64,000 bases of DNA from contig OZ241385.1 in assembly GCA_965200825.1 (NCBI GenBank), positions 2,790,001 through 2,854,000 on the forward strand, written 5' to 3'. This DNA is from Bin80 sp026709335. GTDB lineage: Bacteria; Bacteroidota; Rhodothermia; Rhodothermales; Bin80. Made by a program: the position numbers and the translations under genes. Numbering within the stretch: the stretch's first letter is position 1; every line of letters begins with the position of its first letter. Below the pieces are notes generated by a model. It saw only the letters and a program-made list of their open reading frames with translations, was not told the DNA's origin and did no database searches. Below, piece after piece: positions 1 through 8,529 of this stretch.

Positions 1-1
1 C

Positions 2-229
2 ACACAGATCCCGGGGTGGCAGAAAACCTTAGCACTGGCTTTCTATATCCGCCATGCCGACGATCGCCTACGTCCGTTTTCTTCCAATGTACGCCATTTT
101 TACAGCGAGCAATCCATGCTCGACCCGGAACTCCCCCCCGATTGGGTGGGAGACGCAGATCCAGTCTATCCTCAACGCAATATCCGATTGGATGAGCGCA
201 GGTTTCGTTTTTATGCAGGCCTCAGGTGA
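2..229 (+). CDS. C-terminal end of an unidentified protein (5' end outside window)
   Basis: An open frame enters from the left edge and runs 75 codons to a TGA at 227-229. The translation contains FYIRHADDRLRPFSS and ends RRFRFYAGLR. It looks protein-like, being rich in Arg and aromatic residues, and has no stop in its frame, but I do not recognise the family. An overlapping frame starting at 54 has a poorer composition and is treated as a shadow. The next gene lies 48 bases away on the opposite strand, so the two converge. Confidence 0.5.
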   Translation, partial: TQIPGWQKTLALAFYIRHADDRLRPFSSNVRHFYSEQSMLDPELPPDWVGDADPVYPQRNIRLDERRFRFYAGLR

Positions 230-277
230 GGTCAGATTCACCTCCAATTAAGAGTCGATCTGTTTTTGGTCGTCTGA

Positions 278-922
278 TTATAGACCGATCGATACGCGAA
301 TCATAACCGTATTCAGCCTTTGAGGATCTCCTACCTGTGAGGAGATCAAATTAAGGATGAGTTCATTCTCGATAAAACGGGTGATTCCAAACACATAGGC
401 AATTTCAGGCAACAGGCTGATTGGCCCTAGATCAATTTTCAGCCCGCCTCCTATCTCGCCTGCATAGGAAAGAATTTTCAGATCATCACTGATTTCCTTG
501 TCGTTTCCGGAGGGAATCCGAAATACCGGCCCCGCAAAGACATGGGGACTTACGACTGGCGAAGGCAACCCCAGGCGCAGTAGCAAATGGAGTTCTATCA
601 GAGACACATCAAAGTTATCTCTGACGGAAGAGTTGTTTTCCCGTAGTCCTGAGAATAATTTTCCAGCATCCATATATCGTCCACCGATCCGCAGACCTGC
701 GGGGCCGAGTGGGAACTCAATCCAGGCCCCGGCATGCCATCCGGTTTGACTCTCGAATCTGGTTTCCAGTTCATTGAGAGTAATATCACTCAGCCGCTGA
801 AAATTGCTACCTATGGTTACCCCGAAGGTTTGAGCAGTTGCTGCAGGGACAAGGAGAAATCCAATGAAAAAAGCGGCACATAGGCGGTGTACTCCAATTC
901 TGGAGAATAAGAGTGCAATCAT
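278..922 (-). CDS. Outer-membrane beta-barrel protein (PorT-like / OMP_b-brl family)
   Basis: A 214-residue protein. Residues 1-30 form a Sec signal peptide ending in ATAQ, followed by alternating short beta-strand patterns such as GVTIGSNF, GGRYMDAGKLF and HVFAGPVFRIP. It ends in a strand with a hydrophobic C-terminus, VMIRVSIGL. This is the layout of small porin-like barrels common in Bacteroidota. The specific role is unknown. It is divergent to bshA, and its start lies 52 bases from the bshA start, so the two promoters must share or overlap that gap. Confidence 0.75.
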   Translation of the reverse strand: MIALLFSRIGVHRLCAAFFIGFLLVPAATAQTFGVTIGSNFQRLSDITLNELETRFESQTGWHAGAWIEFPLGPAGLRIGGRYMDAGKLFSGLRENNSSVRDNFDVSLIELHLLLRLGLPSPVVSPHVFAGPVFRIPSGNDKEISDDLKILSYAGEIGGGLKIDLGPISLLPEIAYVFGITRFIENELILNLISSQVGDPQRLNTVMIRVSIGL

Positions 923-974
923 GCGTTTACTGGTTGTGGGGGTTTCCCCCGGAAACTACAATATTATTTTAATT

Positions 975-2135
975 ATGCGAATCGGAATTACCTGCTATCC
1001 AGTTTATGGCGGAAGTGGGGTCGTTGCCACCGAACTCGGCAGAGCACTTGCCGCTCGAGGTCATGAAATACACTTCATTGCGTACTCTTTACCCTTCCGC
1101 CTCAACAAAGTTACGGAAAATATATGCTTTCACGAAGTCAGTGTCAATCGATATCCTCTTTTTGATTTTCCGCCGTATGCGCTCTCGCTCACAAGTAAGA
1201 TGGTAGATGTCGCCAAACATGAGGGGTTGGACCTACTTCACGTCCATTATGCAATTCCTCATGCCACCAGTGCCGTGCTCGCTCGTGATATTCTAGAAAA
1301 GCAATTACGCTCAATTCCAGTCGTAACCACCTTGCACGGAACTGACATTACGATTGTCGGGCAGGATGCATCCTATACTCCTGTGGTAACCTATTCCATT
1401 AACGCATCAGACGGGGTTACAGCGGTTTCTAACTTTTTGAGGCAGGAAACCTATGATGCATTTGATATTGAGGTTCCCATAAAAGTAATTCCAAATTTTA
1501 TTGATACGAATAATTTTTATCGCCTGCAAAAGCAACACTTCAAGAAGGCGATCTGCGGGGAGGAAGATCAAAAAGTGGTTCTGCATATCTCCAATTTTCG
1601 ACGTGTAAAGAATGTCCCTCATGTCGTAAAAACCTTTCATCAGATTCTGCAGCAAGGTGTATCTGGGAAATTACTTCTGGTTGGAGATGGTCCGGATCGC
1701 TCAAATGTAGAGCAACTGACGCGCGATCTTGGAATTCAGGATGCAGTTCGTTTTCTGGGTAAACAGGATCCAATCCAGGAGATTTTGTCTATTGCAGATC
1801 TGTTTCTGCTTACGAGTGGATCCGAAGCGTTTGGGCTCGCTCCTTTGGAAGCTATGGCCTGTAATGTTCCGGTTGTATGCAGTGACATCGGGGGGTTACC
1901 AGAATTGGTTGAGGGAAGCGGAGCAGGATATCTGTGTCCAGTTGGAGATATTGAGGCATTCTCTGAAGCATGCATGAAGATTCTAACCGATGATGCGCTA
2001 CATTCGCAGATGGCCAAAGCTGCCAGAGAATATGTGGTTCGCAACTACGATACAGATGCAATCGTTGCCCAGTATGAAGGTTACTATGAGGAGGTGATCG
2101 CTAAAGCGGCTGCGAATAATCTTCCGGCTGGATAG
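975..2135 (+). CDS. bshA: N-acetyl-alpha-D-glucosaminyl L-malate synthase BshA (bacillithiol biosynthesis glycosyltransferase)
   Basis: A 386-residue GT4 glycosyltransferase that joins N-acetylglucosamine from UDP-GlcNAc to L-malate, the first step of bacillithiol synthesis in the cytoplasm. The N-terminal domain opens MRIGITCYPVYGGSGVVATE and carries LHVHYAIPHA and VTTLHGTDIT. The C-terminal nucleotide-binding domain has LLVGDGPDR and the EX7E-type motif SEAFGLAPLEAMAC. The frame is open from 864, but the ATG at 975 gives the family's usual N-terminus and length (about 380 residues). It stands alone and converges with folA. Confidence 0.92.
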   Translation: MRIGITCYPVYGGSGVVATELGRALAARGHEIHFIAYSLPFRLNKVTENICFHEVSVNRYPLFDFPPYALSLTSKMVDVAKHEGLDLLHVHYAIPHATSAVLARDILEKQLRSIPVVTTLHGTDITIVGQDASYTPVVTYSINASDGVTAVSNFLRQETYDAFDIEVPIKVIPNFIDTNNFYRLQKQHFKKAICGEEDQKVVLHISNFRRVKNVPHVVKTFHQILQQGVSGKLLLVGDGPDRSNVEQLTRDLGIQDAVRFLGKQDPIQEILSIADLFLLTSGSEAFGLAPLEAMACNVPVVCSDIGGLPELVEGSGAGYLCPVGDIEAFSEACMKILTDDALHSQMAKAAREYVVRNYDTDAIVAQYEGYYEEVIAKAAANNLPAG

Positions 2136-2165
2136 GATGGATATCGTTTCGGCACCTTAACGACT

Positions 2166-2711
2166 TCACATCCGTGGGGCAGCAGTTTTCCTCGGCGGCT
2201 GAATTCGATCATAGGTAACAAATGAAAATCCTTGGTGTAGATCTTCTTTCTTAAGAGCGAATTCAGTCCCGATCAGGTGCTCATAGGAAGGAAAAAAGGT
2301 GTCTCCCTCATATGCACCATCAATGAGAGTTAACTCAAGCCGATCGGCAAATTTTAGCCCCTCTTGATAAATCGTGGCACCACCGGCGATAAACACCTTT
2401 GCAGCAGTTTTCACATGATCCAGTGCTGACTCCAGTGATGGGCAGATCTGGATGTCAGGATGGATTTTTCTATTAGAGTCGCGGGTCAATGCAAATATTT
2501 CCCTTCCAGGTAAAGGGCCTCCAAAATCACGAATCAGCCCTTCACATGTGACTCGTCCCATAATCATTGGTGAACCATACGTGAGTCGCTTGAAGCGTCG
2601 CAGATCACTCGGAACATGCCAAGGAAGGCGTGTATCACGTCCAATGCAGCGATTTTTTTGTGCCAGTGCAGCGATGATAATCACCAGCGGGCGGGTCACA
2701 TGTTTTCCCAA
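2166..2711 (-). CDS. folA: Dihydrofolate reductase
   Basis: A 181-residue DHFR that reduces dihydrofolate to tetrahydrofolate with NADPH. Visible motifs are IIIAALAQKNRCIGRD, the LPWHVPSDLRRFK substrate region, MIMGRVTCEGL and the cofactor loop VFIAGGATIYQEGL. It is the last gene of a leftward run thyA, amidase, MamK-like, folA, and its start overlaps the end of the actin-like gene by 16 bases, so translational coupling is likely. Pairing with thyA makes sense because ThyA releases dihydrofolate. The exact start is uncertain by a few codons. Confidence 0.9.
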   Translation of the reverse strand: MGKHVTRPLVIIIAALAQKNRCIGRDTRLPWHVPSDLRRFKRLTYGSPMIMGRVTCEGLIRDFGGPLPGREIFALTRDSNRKIHPDIQICPSLESALDHVKTAAKVFIAGGATIYQEGLKFADRLELTLIDGAYEGDTFFPSYEHLIGTEFALKKEDLHQGFSFVTYDRIQPPRKTAAPRM

Positions 2712-3721
2712 TATTCTTGTGGCATGTCTTCCGCTAGATTCAAAGCGCCTTCGGCACCGCTGAACAGCGGATCTTGAATAGGAGTAATCGTGAATTGTCC
2801 ATATTCTTCCAGTGCGAAGCTGATTGCTTTTGCCAGTCCATGAATCTGGCTCCCACCTCCTGCAAGGTAGATATTATGTCGGATCCGTTCCTGAAGCATT
2901 GGCTCATAGCTGCTCAGTAAATCAATGAGAGTTTCCGAAATGGAAGGAATCATTGATTCACAGGATCTCCAGACTTCTTCGGTAAGATCGTGTACTTCAA
3001 ATTTCCCTGCAATAGGGAGTCGAACTTTAATCCGATCAGAAGCACCGGACACACTTCCATATTTTTCTTTGAGTTCACGTGCAAATGTCACGCTGAAAGG
3101 AGTCTGTACGAAACGTTCCGACAATAAATTTAAAAGTTGTTCATCTACATGGTCTCCACCTGTGCGTAGTGAACGCTGATCTTCCTCGCCGGGCACCGTT
3201 CCATGCATCACGCAGAAGTCAACAGTTCCTGCACCGATGTCGATAATACAGGTGTTGTTGAGGGCTCCGAGCCTGTATGCAACGGCGAAGGGTTCCGACA
3301 CGAGCATGAGTGTGTCGGCCCATTCTCCAATAGCATTACGGATCGCCAACTTGTTGATGCGAAGGGCTTCTGCAGGTACACCAACAGCGGCGTAAATTTT
3401 CTGCCCTTCTTCCGGCTGTACAAGATCAATCAAATGGCTGACGAGTTCACGGACAGCTTTTTCGTCCTTGTCAGCTCCATCTTTGATGACGCCATGTTCA
3501 AGTGGTCGGACAAGGTTGACAGAGTTTCGGTGTTCAATAGCATCTCTGCCGATAAGAACATCTTGCTTCAGCATCCTCCGCGCAACAAAATCTCGAGGCC
3601 AGCCCACATAGCTATGGATCCATCTTCGCTTGCCATTACTGGCAGCAATGGCGCTTCGCGATGTTCCTAGGTCAATCCCGATATACAGAATGTTGTTTGA
3701 TGGGATAGAACTGCGTGGCAT
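2696..3721 (-). CDS. MamK-like bacterial actin homologue
   Basis: A 341-residue actin-fold ATPase. The N-terminus has the phosphate-1 loop YIGIDLGTSRSAIAASNGKR, then SVVGWPRDF-type sequence, the phosphate-2 loop IDIGAGTVDFCV and the adenosine motif YLAGGGSQIHGLA. The segment GTVPGEEDQ followed by GDHVDEQL and the C-terminal PQEYW resemble MamK, the magnetosome-aligning filament protein, more than MreB. No mam/mms magnetosome genes are nearby, so a magnetosome role is not implied. The gene sits 5 bases from the upstream amidase end and overlaps folA, inside an operon-like run. A role as a cytoskeletal filament in wall growth or positioning is inference. Confidence 0.82.
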   Translation of the reverse strand: MPRSSIPSNNILYIGIDLGTSRSAIAASNGKRRWIHSYVGWPRDFVARRMLKQDVLIGRDAIEHRNSVNLVRPLEHGVIKDGADKDEKAVRELVSHLIDLVQPEEGQKIYAAVGVPAEALRINKLAIRNAIGEWADTLMLVSEPFAVAYRLGALNNTCIIDIGAGTVDFCVMHGTVPGEEDQRSLRTGGDHVDEQLLNLLSERFVQTPFSVTFARELKEKYGSVSGASDRIKVRLPIAGKFEVHDLTEEVWRSCESMIPSISETLIDLLSSYEPMLQERIRHNIYLAGGGSQIHGLAKAISFALEEYGQFTITPIQDPLFSGAEGALNLAEDMPQEYWENM

Positions 3722-3726
3722 ACTAA

Positions 3727-4734
3727 CTAATCCGTTGTTATTTGAGTATTTCTCTTCTCGGAAATATACGCGAGAATTCCAGACTCAAGTCCAATAGCAA
3801 GCTGTTCCCGGTATTCAATATTCAAGAGGCGCTGCTCTTCTTCGGGCATCGAAATTGCGGTTACTTCAGCCAAAACTGCTGGAACACCTGCATTCATCAA
3901 AACCATAAACGGACCAGAACGAGCCCCCCAATCCTGGAGATTTGGGTTAAATTTTCTCATATGCGATACCATCTCCCTCTGAATGTATGTTGCCAGGTGG
4001 CGACTCTCTTCTATTTTTAAGGTCCGATTGATTTTTTCAAAATCATTTTGCCATTGACCAAAACTGTAGCCTGAATTAATGTTTTCCTGGGCAGCCAGGC
4101 GTTCTATTCGTGCGTCCGCGCGTGGGCTAAAGTAAAACGTTTCAATAAATGCAATCGTGTCCACGGGTAATGAATTGACATGAATGGATACAAACAGATC
4201 TGCCTGTTGCTCTTTTGCATATTCGACTCTTTCCCGGAGGCTTACATTGATGTCTTGTGATCTGGTGAGAATCACATTCAACCCATGTGCTTTCAACCTT
4301 CGTTCCAGTCGAAGAGCAAGATCCAGCGTCAGCGTTTTTTCGGTTAAATCGGCTTGCCCTATTGCACCGGGATCATAACCACCATGTCCAGGATCGATGG
4401 CAATGGTTCGCACATTCAGCCCATAAACGCTTGAAAGGAGAGGGTTTTTATCGTCGGGTTCAAGATCTGGAATCTTGTTGAGAGAAGTGCGGACTTTCTG
4501 TTCGGGAGAAAGAAATTGCTCAGAGGGAACGTCAGGGACAGGCTGCTTCATCTGCTCCAGGCCCACACCTACAAAGAGGAGACCCCCGATCATGAGAGAT
4601 AAAATCAGTAGGGCTGCCGTTCGTTTTGTCTTCTTTCGTGGCTCAGGAGATGGTCGCCCCAACAGTTTTAGGTTTTCCTGATATATATCCTGTAGAAGAG
4701 CCTTTCGCTGTTCGCCGGAACTCCGTGATGTCAT
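3727..4734 (-). CDS. N-acetylmuramoyl-L-alanine amidase (Amidase_3), membrane-anchored
   Basis: A 335-residue zinc amidase that cleaves the bond between N-acetylmuramic acid and L-alanine in peptidoglycan. A cytoplasmic N-terminus of about 35 residues precedes a membrane helix (TAALLILSLMIGGLLFVGVG), then a linker and the catalytic domain from about residue 110. Zinc and catalytic motifs are IDPGHGGYDPGA, the Glu in LTEKTLTLDL, LFVSIHVNS and VLAEVTAIS. The anchor places the enzyme in the periplasm. It lies between thyA (26-base gap) and the MamK-like gene (5-base gap), linking wall cutting with a filament-forming protein. Confidence 0.88.
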   Translation of the reverse strand: MTSRSSGEQRKALLQDIYQENLKLLGRPSPEPRKKTKRTAALLILSLMIGGLLFVGVGLEQMKQPVPDVPSEQFLSPEQKVRTSLNKIPDLEPDDKNPLLSSVYGLNVRTIAIDPGHGGYDPGAIGQADLTEKTLTLDLALRLERRLKAHGLNVILTRSQDINVSLRERVEYAKEQQADLFVSIHVNSLPVDTIAFIETFYFSPRADARIERLAAQENINSGYSFGQWQNDFEKINRTLKIEESRHLATYIQREMVSHMRKFNPNLQDWGARSGPFMVLMNAGVPAVLAEVTAISMPEEEQRLLNIEYREQLAIGLESGILAYISEKRNTQITTD

Positions 4735-4760
4735 GGTAAAATCATGTTTCAGGAAAGCGG

Positions 4761-5654
4761 TTAGACAGCTACCGGAGCTTTGATTGCCGGATGATATCTG
4801 TATTTGATGAGATTAAAGTCATCATACGAATAATCAAACAGTGTAGCGGGTTTTCTGAGAATTTGCAGTTCAGGGAGCGGGTAGGGCTCTCGCTTCAATT
4901 GCTCTGTCACCTGACCAAGATGGTTCAGATAGATGTGTGCATCTCCGATTGTGTAAATCAGATCTCCCGGCTGAAGTCCTGTCTGATGTGCGATCAGGTG
5001 TGTTAAGAGAGCATACTGAGCAATATTGAATGGAGCACCCAAAAAGAGATCATTTGACCGAATATATAGATGGCAGGAGAGCCGGTCAGCGATCACAGAG
5101 AACTGAAAGAACATGTGACACGGAGGAAGTGCCATCAGATCCAATTCTTTCGGGTTCCAGGCACTTACGATATGTCGGCGGCTCCATGGATTCTCTCGTA
5201 TGGAGTCAATAACAGATGTAATTTGATCCACATCGCAAAAGGAACGCCATTGCTTCCCGTATACAGGTCCTAAATCTCCCCATGCATCTGCAAATCCCCG
5301 CTCGTTGCGAATCAGGTTTTCAAAATCTTCAAGGCATTTTGCCCACTCCTCTGAGTCAGACGACGGTACGTGAAGGTTCCGATGTTGCAGATAATTCTTG
5401 AGTGGCCATGCAGTCCATATTGAAATCCCCTGATCCACCAGTGGCTTGATATTCGTGGAGCCGGACAGGAACCAGAGGAGCTCACAGGCCAAACCTCTGA
5501 ACCATACACGTTTGGTCGTACAAATTGGAAATCCATCCTGCAGAGGAAAGCGCATCTGGTATCCGAAAACGCTGATCGTTCCGGTACCTGTGCGATCACG
5601 GCGCTCCATCCCATTCTCCATAACATAACGCAACAGGTCCAAGTAAAGATGCAT
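4761..5654 (-). CDS. thyA: Thymidylate synthase (ThyA type)
   Basis: A 297-residue folate-dependent thymidylate synthase that makes dTMP from dUMP and methylene-tetrahydrofolate. The N-terminus YLDLLRYVMENGMERRDRTG, the loop GDLGPVYGKQWRSF, the active-site Cys in ALPPCHMFFQF, and RSNDLFLGAPFNIAQYALL with TIGDAHIYLNHL are diagnostic. The central insertion around LQHRNLHVPSSDSEEWAKCLEDFENL is slightly longer than in E. coli, giving 297 rather than 264 residues. It is the first gene of the four-gene leftward run. Confidence 0.95.
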   Translation of the reverse strand: MHLYLDLLRYVMENGMERRDRTGTGTISVFGYQMRFPLQDGFPICTTKRVWFRGLACELLWFLSGSTNIKPLVDQGISIWTAWPLKNYLQHRNLHVPSSDSEEWAKCLEDFENLIRNERGFADAWGDLGPVYGKQWRSFCDVDQITSVIDSIRENPWSRRHIVSAWNPKELDLMALPPCHMFFQFSVIADRLSCHLYIRSNDLFLGAPFNIAQYALLTHLIAHQTGLQPGDLIYTIGDAHIYLNHLGQVTEQLKREPYPLPELQILRKPATLFDYSYDDFNLIKYRYHPAIKAPVAV

Positions 5655-5741
5655 TAGGAAAGACTCTTTTACGAGTTAAGTTCTACGAATCAAAGGGCGG
5701 GACGCTCCGTAAATTCATAATGAAAAATAGGGCATAAGCCT

Positions 5742-5776
5742 CTTCTCTGGAGCGATCACAATCCGTTCCAGAGAAG
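5742..5776. repeat. 10-bp perfect inverted repeat in the thyA upstream region
   Basis: Ten bases at 5742-5751 are the exact reverse complement of 5767-5776, with a 15-base loop. The hairpin lies in the 289-base gap between the divergent thyA and the small gene at 5944. There is no clean T-tract directly after the stem on either strand, so it may be an operator or a transcribed regulatory hairpin rather than a terminator. The rest of the gap shows nothing I recognise. Confidence 0.5.
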
Positions 5777-5943
5777 GAAATCTTGTGTGATTTTTCATCA
5801 ATCTATACCTGCTTCCGTCGGCTCACAAAAATAATCAACACAAGCTGACAGAAATTTTTTCTGAAAAACTGTATAGAACAGCATTACTTTGGGTATTTTA
5901 GGTTGATGCGCGTTAGAAGAACAATCACCTAAGATATAAGCAG

Positions 5944-6204
5944 ATGGATCCAAATTTGCACCAGAAACAGGGCATTACGCACCTGAATAAAGTTTTACAA
6001 TATGCTCCAATGGTTGCCACTGGTAAGGAAGCTGTCGTACACCTGACAACCGAGGACTGGTATGTCGTCGCTGACACACTTTTCCAGATGAACACTCCGA
6101 GGGAGTTTTTACCGGACAGTATTAAAGATTTTCGCTTGCGCGACGATCACAGAGCTATTGAATTGGACACCGACGATCTACAAATCAGTATAGAAATGTT
6201 TTAG
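5944..6204 (+). CDS. Small conserved-looking hypothetical protein
   Basis: An 86-residue soluble acidic protein with no signal peptide or membrane segment. It contains HLNKVLQYAPMVATGKEAVVHL and LTTEDWYVVADTLFQMN and ends ELDTDDLQISIEMF. The composition is protein-like and the frame begins with a clear ATG. I do not recognise a domain. It is transcribed away from thyA and is followed by about 240 bases without a convincing gene before the end of ggt on the opposite strand. Confidence 0.5.
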   Translation: MDPNLHQKQGITHLNKVLQYAPMVATGKEAVVHLTTEDWYVVADTLFQMNTPREFLPDSIKDFRLRDDHRAIELDTDDLQISIEMF

Positions 6205-6448
6205 GCGAGTACTCCATTACCTGTATGTTTGCCTGAATGTCATTGCATTTGTAGATGTGCGGGGAATTCAGGTGAATTGAAATCTCCGTCAGTAGATCAA
6301 ATAGCCCCTGAAACAGCTTTGCTGGAAAAGCTACTGGAAAGGATGTCGATTTGCGTCATTTTCTCGAGTATAATGAAGTACACCTCTGATTCCAGTAAGA
6401 TTCGGTGTTCTACAGTCAACCCTATGATACATGCACCGGCCTTACAAA

Positions 6449-8281
6449 TCACCACGCAATGCCATAGTCATCTCCATGATCGCTTGCACCACCCCACATA
6501 GTTCCCTGCTTCCGATCAAACTCAATGGCAGTAATTGGTCCACTGGTACGGGCACTGAATGTCAAGCTGTATTTCATATTTCGAAGGTCACGCCGGATCC
6601 AGTCAGGGATTTGGTTGTGGAGCAGAAGGCGTCCGGGGCGGATCTCATGATCTCCGAAGGAGCCTCGCATCTGGAAGCTGTTGATGTTCGCTGCTTCGAC
6701 CGCTTCCTGTACGTTCATGTTGAATTCGACGATGTTCAGAAAGAACTGTAGTAAATTCTGATCCTGGCTATCGCCGCCCTGAACTGCAAACGAAAGGTAG
6801 GGCGAGCCATTTTTAAGCGCCATTCCCGGTGTCAGGGTTGCGCGTGGGCGTTTACCCGGTTCAGGTAAATTGTACGGGTTTTCAGCGGGATCGAGGACAA
6901 AGCTCTGCATTCGCTGGCTTAGTCCCACACCAGTATTTCCGGCAATCACTGCAGGGATCCAACCACCACTTGGCGTGATGGATACAACCCAGCCTTCCGC
7001 GTCAGCAGCCTGAATAGAGGTGGTTCCCATGTAAAAATCGGATTCATAGGAATCCTTGCTTCCATATTCTTCTGTATCTGCTGACCACTGATCCAGGTAA
7101 TGCAGATAAGGGTTTTCTTCTCCTTGAAACGGATACGGGTCTCCCGGCTTGATTGCCGGATCATTTTCATCCCAGTTGATGGTTGCTACCCGTGCTTGTG
7201 CATATTCTTTGGACAGGAGTCCTTCCATGGGCTCTGCAGGAGGGAAATAGGGGTCGCCGTAGTAAAAGTCCCGATCCGCAAACGCCAGGCTCATTACTTG
7301 ATAGAGGGCATGGATATAGCGGGTGCTGTTGTAGCCCATTCCTTTCAGGTCCATGGGTTCCAGCATATTCAGAGCCTGAAGCATAACAGGCCCCTGGACC
7401 CATGATGTCAACTTGTACACCTGGATTCCTTTGTAATCGGTCATGACCGGCTCCTCTATATGTACCTGCCATTGATCAAGATCCTCCATAGAAATCAATC
7501 CCCCTTGTTCCTGGGTACTGCGTACGATTTCTGCGGCGATGTCACCTCTGTAAAAGCGATCATAGGCAGCATAAATAGCTTCCTTCCGCGATTTTCCTGC
7601 TTCCAGTGCATCAGATTCTGCTTCGATGAGCTTGCGCAGTGTCTCCGCCAAGTCGGTTTGAACGAAAAGTTGTCCTTCTCTGGGAGCCTGGTTCTTATCA
7701 GTGGTGTTGGGTAAATAAACTGATTTTGAGTAAGGCCAGCCAGCGATTCGCTCGGCGTGAATTTCGATGGATCGTACAGCAGATTGCTCAATAGGGTATC
7801 CTTCGGCCATCTGAATGCTTGGTTCCAGGACATCTTTGAGGCTAAGCGTGCCATATTCGGCGAGCATGACCATTAATCCTCCCGGGGTGCCGGGAGTAAC
7901 CGCTGCCAGAGGGCCGTATTCCGGGGGATAGTTCAGTTCCTGGTTCTTGAAGAACTCGGTAGTTGCTCCGGTGGGAGCCACTCCCAGTGCATTGATGCCC
8001 AGCACTTTTTTCTGTTTGGGATCATAGATGAGTGCCTGTGTTTCTCCGCCCCAACTCAACACGTCCCACATAGTGCTGGTAGCTCCAAGCATGGCACATG
8101 CGGCGTCAACAGCATTTCCTCCTTTTGCAAAGATCATGGCGCCTGCCGTGGCCCCCAATGGCTTTCCGGTGATTGCTACCCAGTGTCGTCCGTGTAGCAC
8201 GGGTTTTGCTGTGCGTTGCGCTTGGGTAGACATTACGGCGAAGCAGCACAGGAGTACGAGTTGGATTCGGCGAAGGAGCAT
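6449..8281 (-). CDS. Gamma-glutamyltranspeptidase family protein, secreted
   Basis: About 610 residues of an Ntn-hydrolase that autocleaves at a Thr and transfers or hydrolyses gamma-glutamyl groups, for example of glutathione. The ATG at 8281 gives a signal peptide (MLLRRIQLVLLCCFAVMSTQAQ); the frame also opens at 8332. Family motifs include FAKGGNAVDAACAMLGA, VTPGTPGGLMVMLAEYG and the likely processing and nucleophile region YMGTTSIQAADAEGWVVSIT, followed by ITPSGGW. The second TTS Thr is the expected nucleophile. It acts in the periplasm. The 248 bases between its start and the end of ribBA show no gene. Confidence 0.85.
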   Translation of the reverse strand: MLLRRIQLVLLCCFAVMSTQAQRTAKPVLHGRHWVAITGKPLGATAGAMIFAKGGNAVDAACAMLGATSTMWDVLSWGGETQALIYDPKQKKVLGINALGVAPTGATTEFFKNQELNYPPEYGPLAAVTPGTPGGLMVMLAEYGTLSLKDVLEPSIQMAEGYPIEQSAVRSIEIHAERIAGWPYSKSVYLPNTTDKNQAPREGQLFVQTDLAETLRKLIEAESDALEAGKSRKEAIYAAYDRFYRGDIAAEIVRSTQEQGGLISMEDLDQWQVHIEEPVMTDYKGIQVYKLTSWVQGPVMLQALNMLEPMDLKGMGYNSTRYIHALYQVMSLAFADRDFYYGDPYFPPAEPMEGLLSKEYAQARVATINWDENDPAIKPGDPYPFQGEENPYLHYLDQWSADTEEYGSKDSYESDFYMGTTSIQAADAEGWVVSITPSGGWIPAVIAGNTGVGLSQRMQSFVLDPAENPYNLPEPGKRPRATLTPGMALKNGSPYLSFAVQGGDSQDQNLLQFFLNIVEFNMNVQEAVEAANINSFQMRGSFGDHEIRPGRLLLHNQIPDWIRRDLRNMKYSLTFSARTSGPITAIEFDRKQGTMWGGASDHGDDYGIAW

Positions 8282-8529
8282 GTGTAGAATAATAATGCTA
8301 AGCAATGAAAGTGGAGAGCGAGGCTCGAACAATGAAGATATCTCAGAGCGAGGAATGCTCCAAAATACGGTTAAAATCTTAGTTCATTAAATGGGGAGGT
8401 TTCAGAAGCGTAAGAGCCAGAGCAATCTTTTCAATATTGAAGTACGGCATGAATCCCTTTTATTGATGGAAACCTCCTTAGATTTTGCGTGAAAAGATCA
8501 CGCCGTCACCACCATGTTCAAGCAGAGTT

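Noticed and set aside
54..251. 65-codon plus-strand frame at the left edge
   Set aside because: It overlaps the better frame 2-229, which runs in from the edge without stops and has a more protein-like composition.
2696..3721. Magnetosome island
   Set aside because: The actin homologue is MamK-like, but its neighbours are thyA, an amidase and folA; no mamA/B/E/M/O-type genes are in the window.
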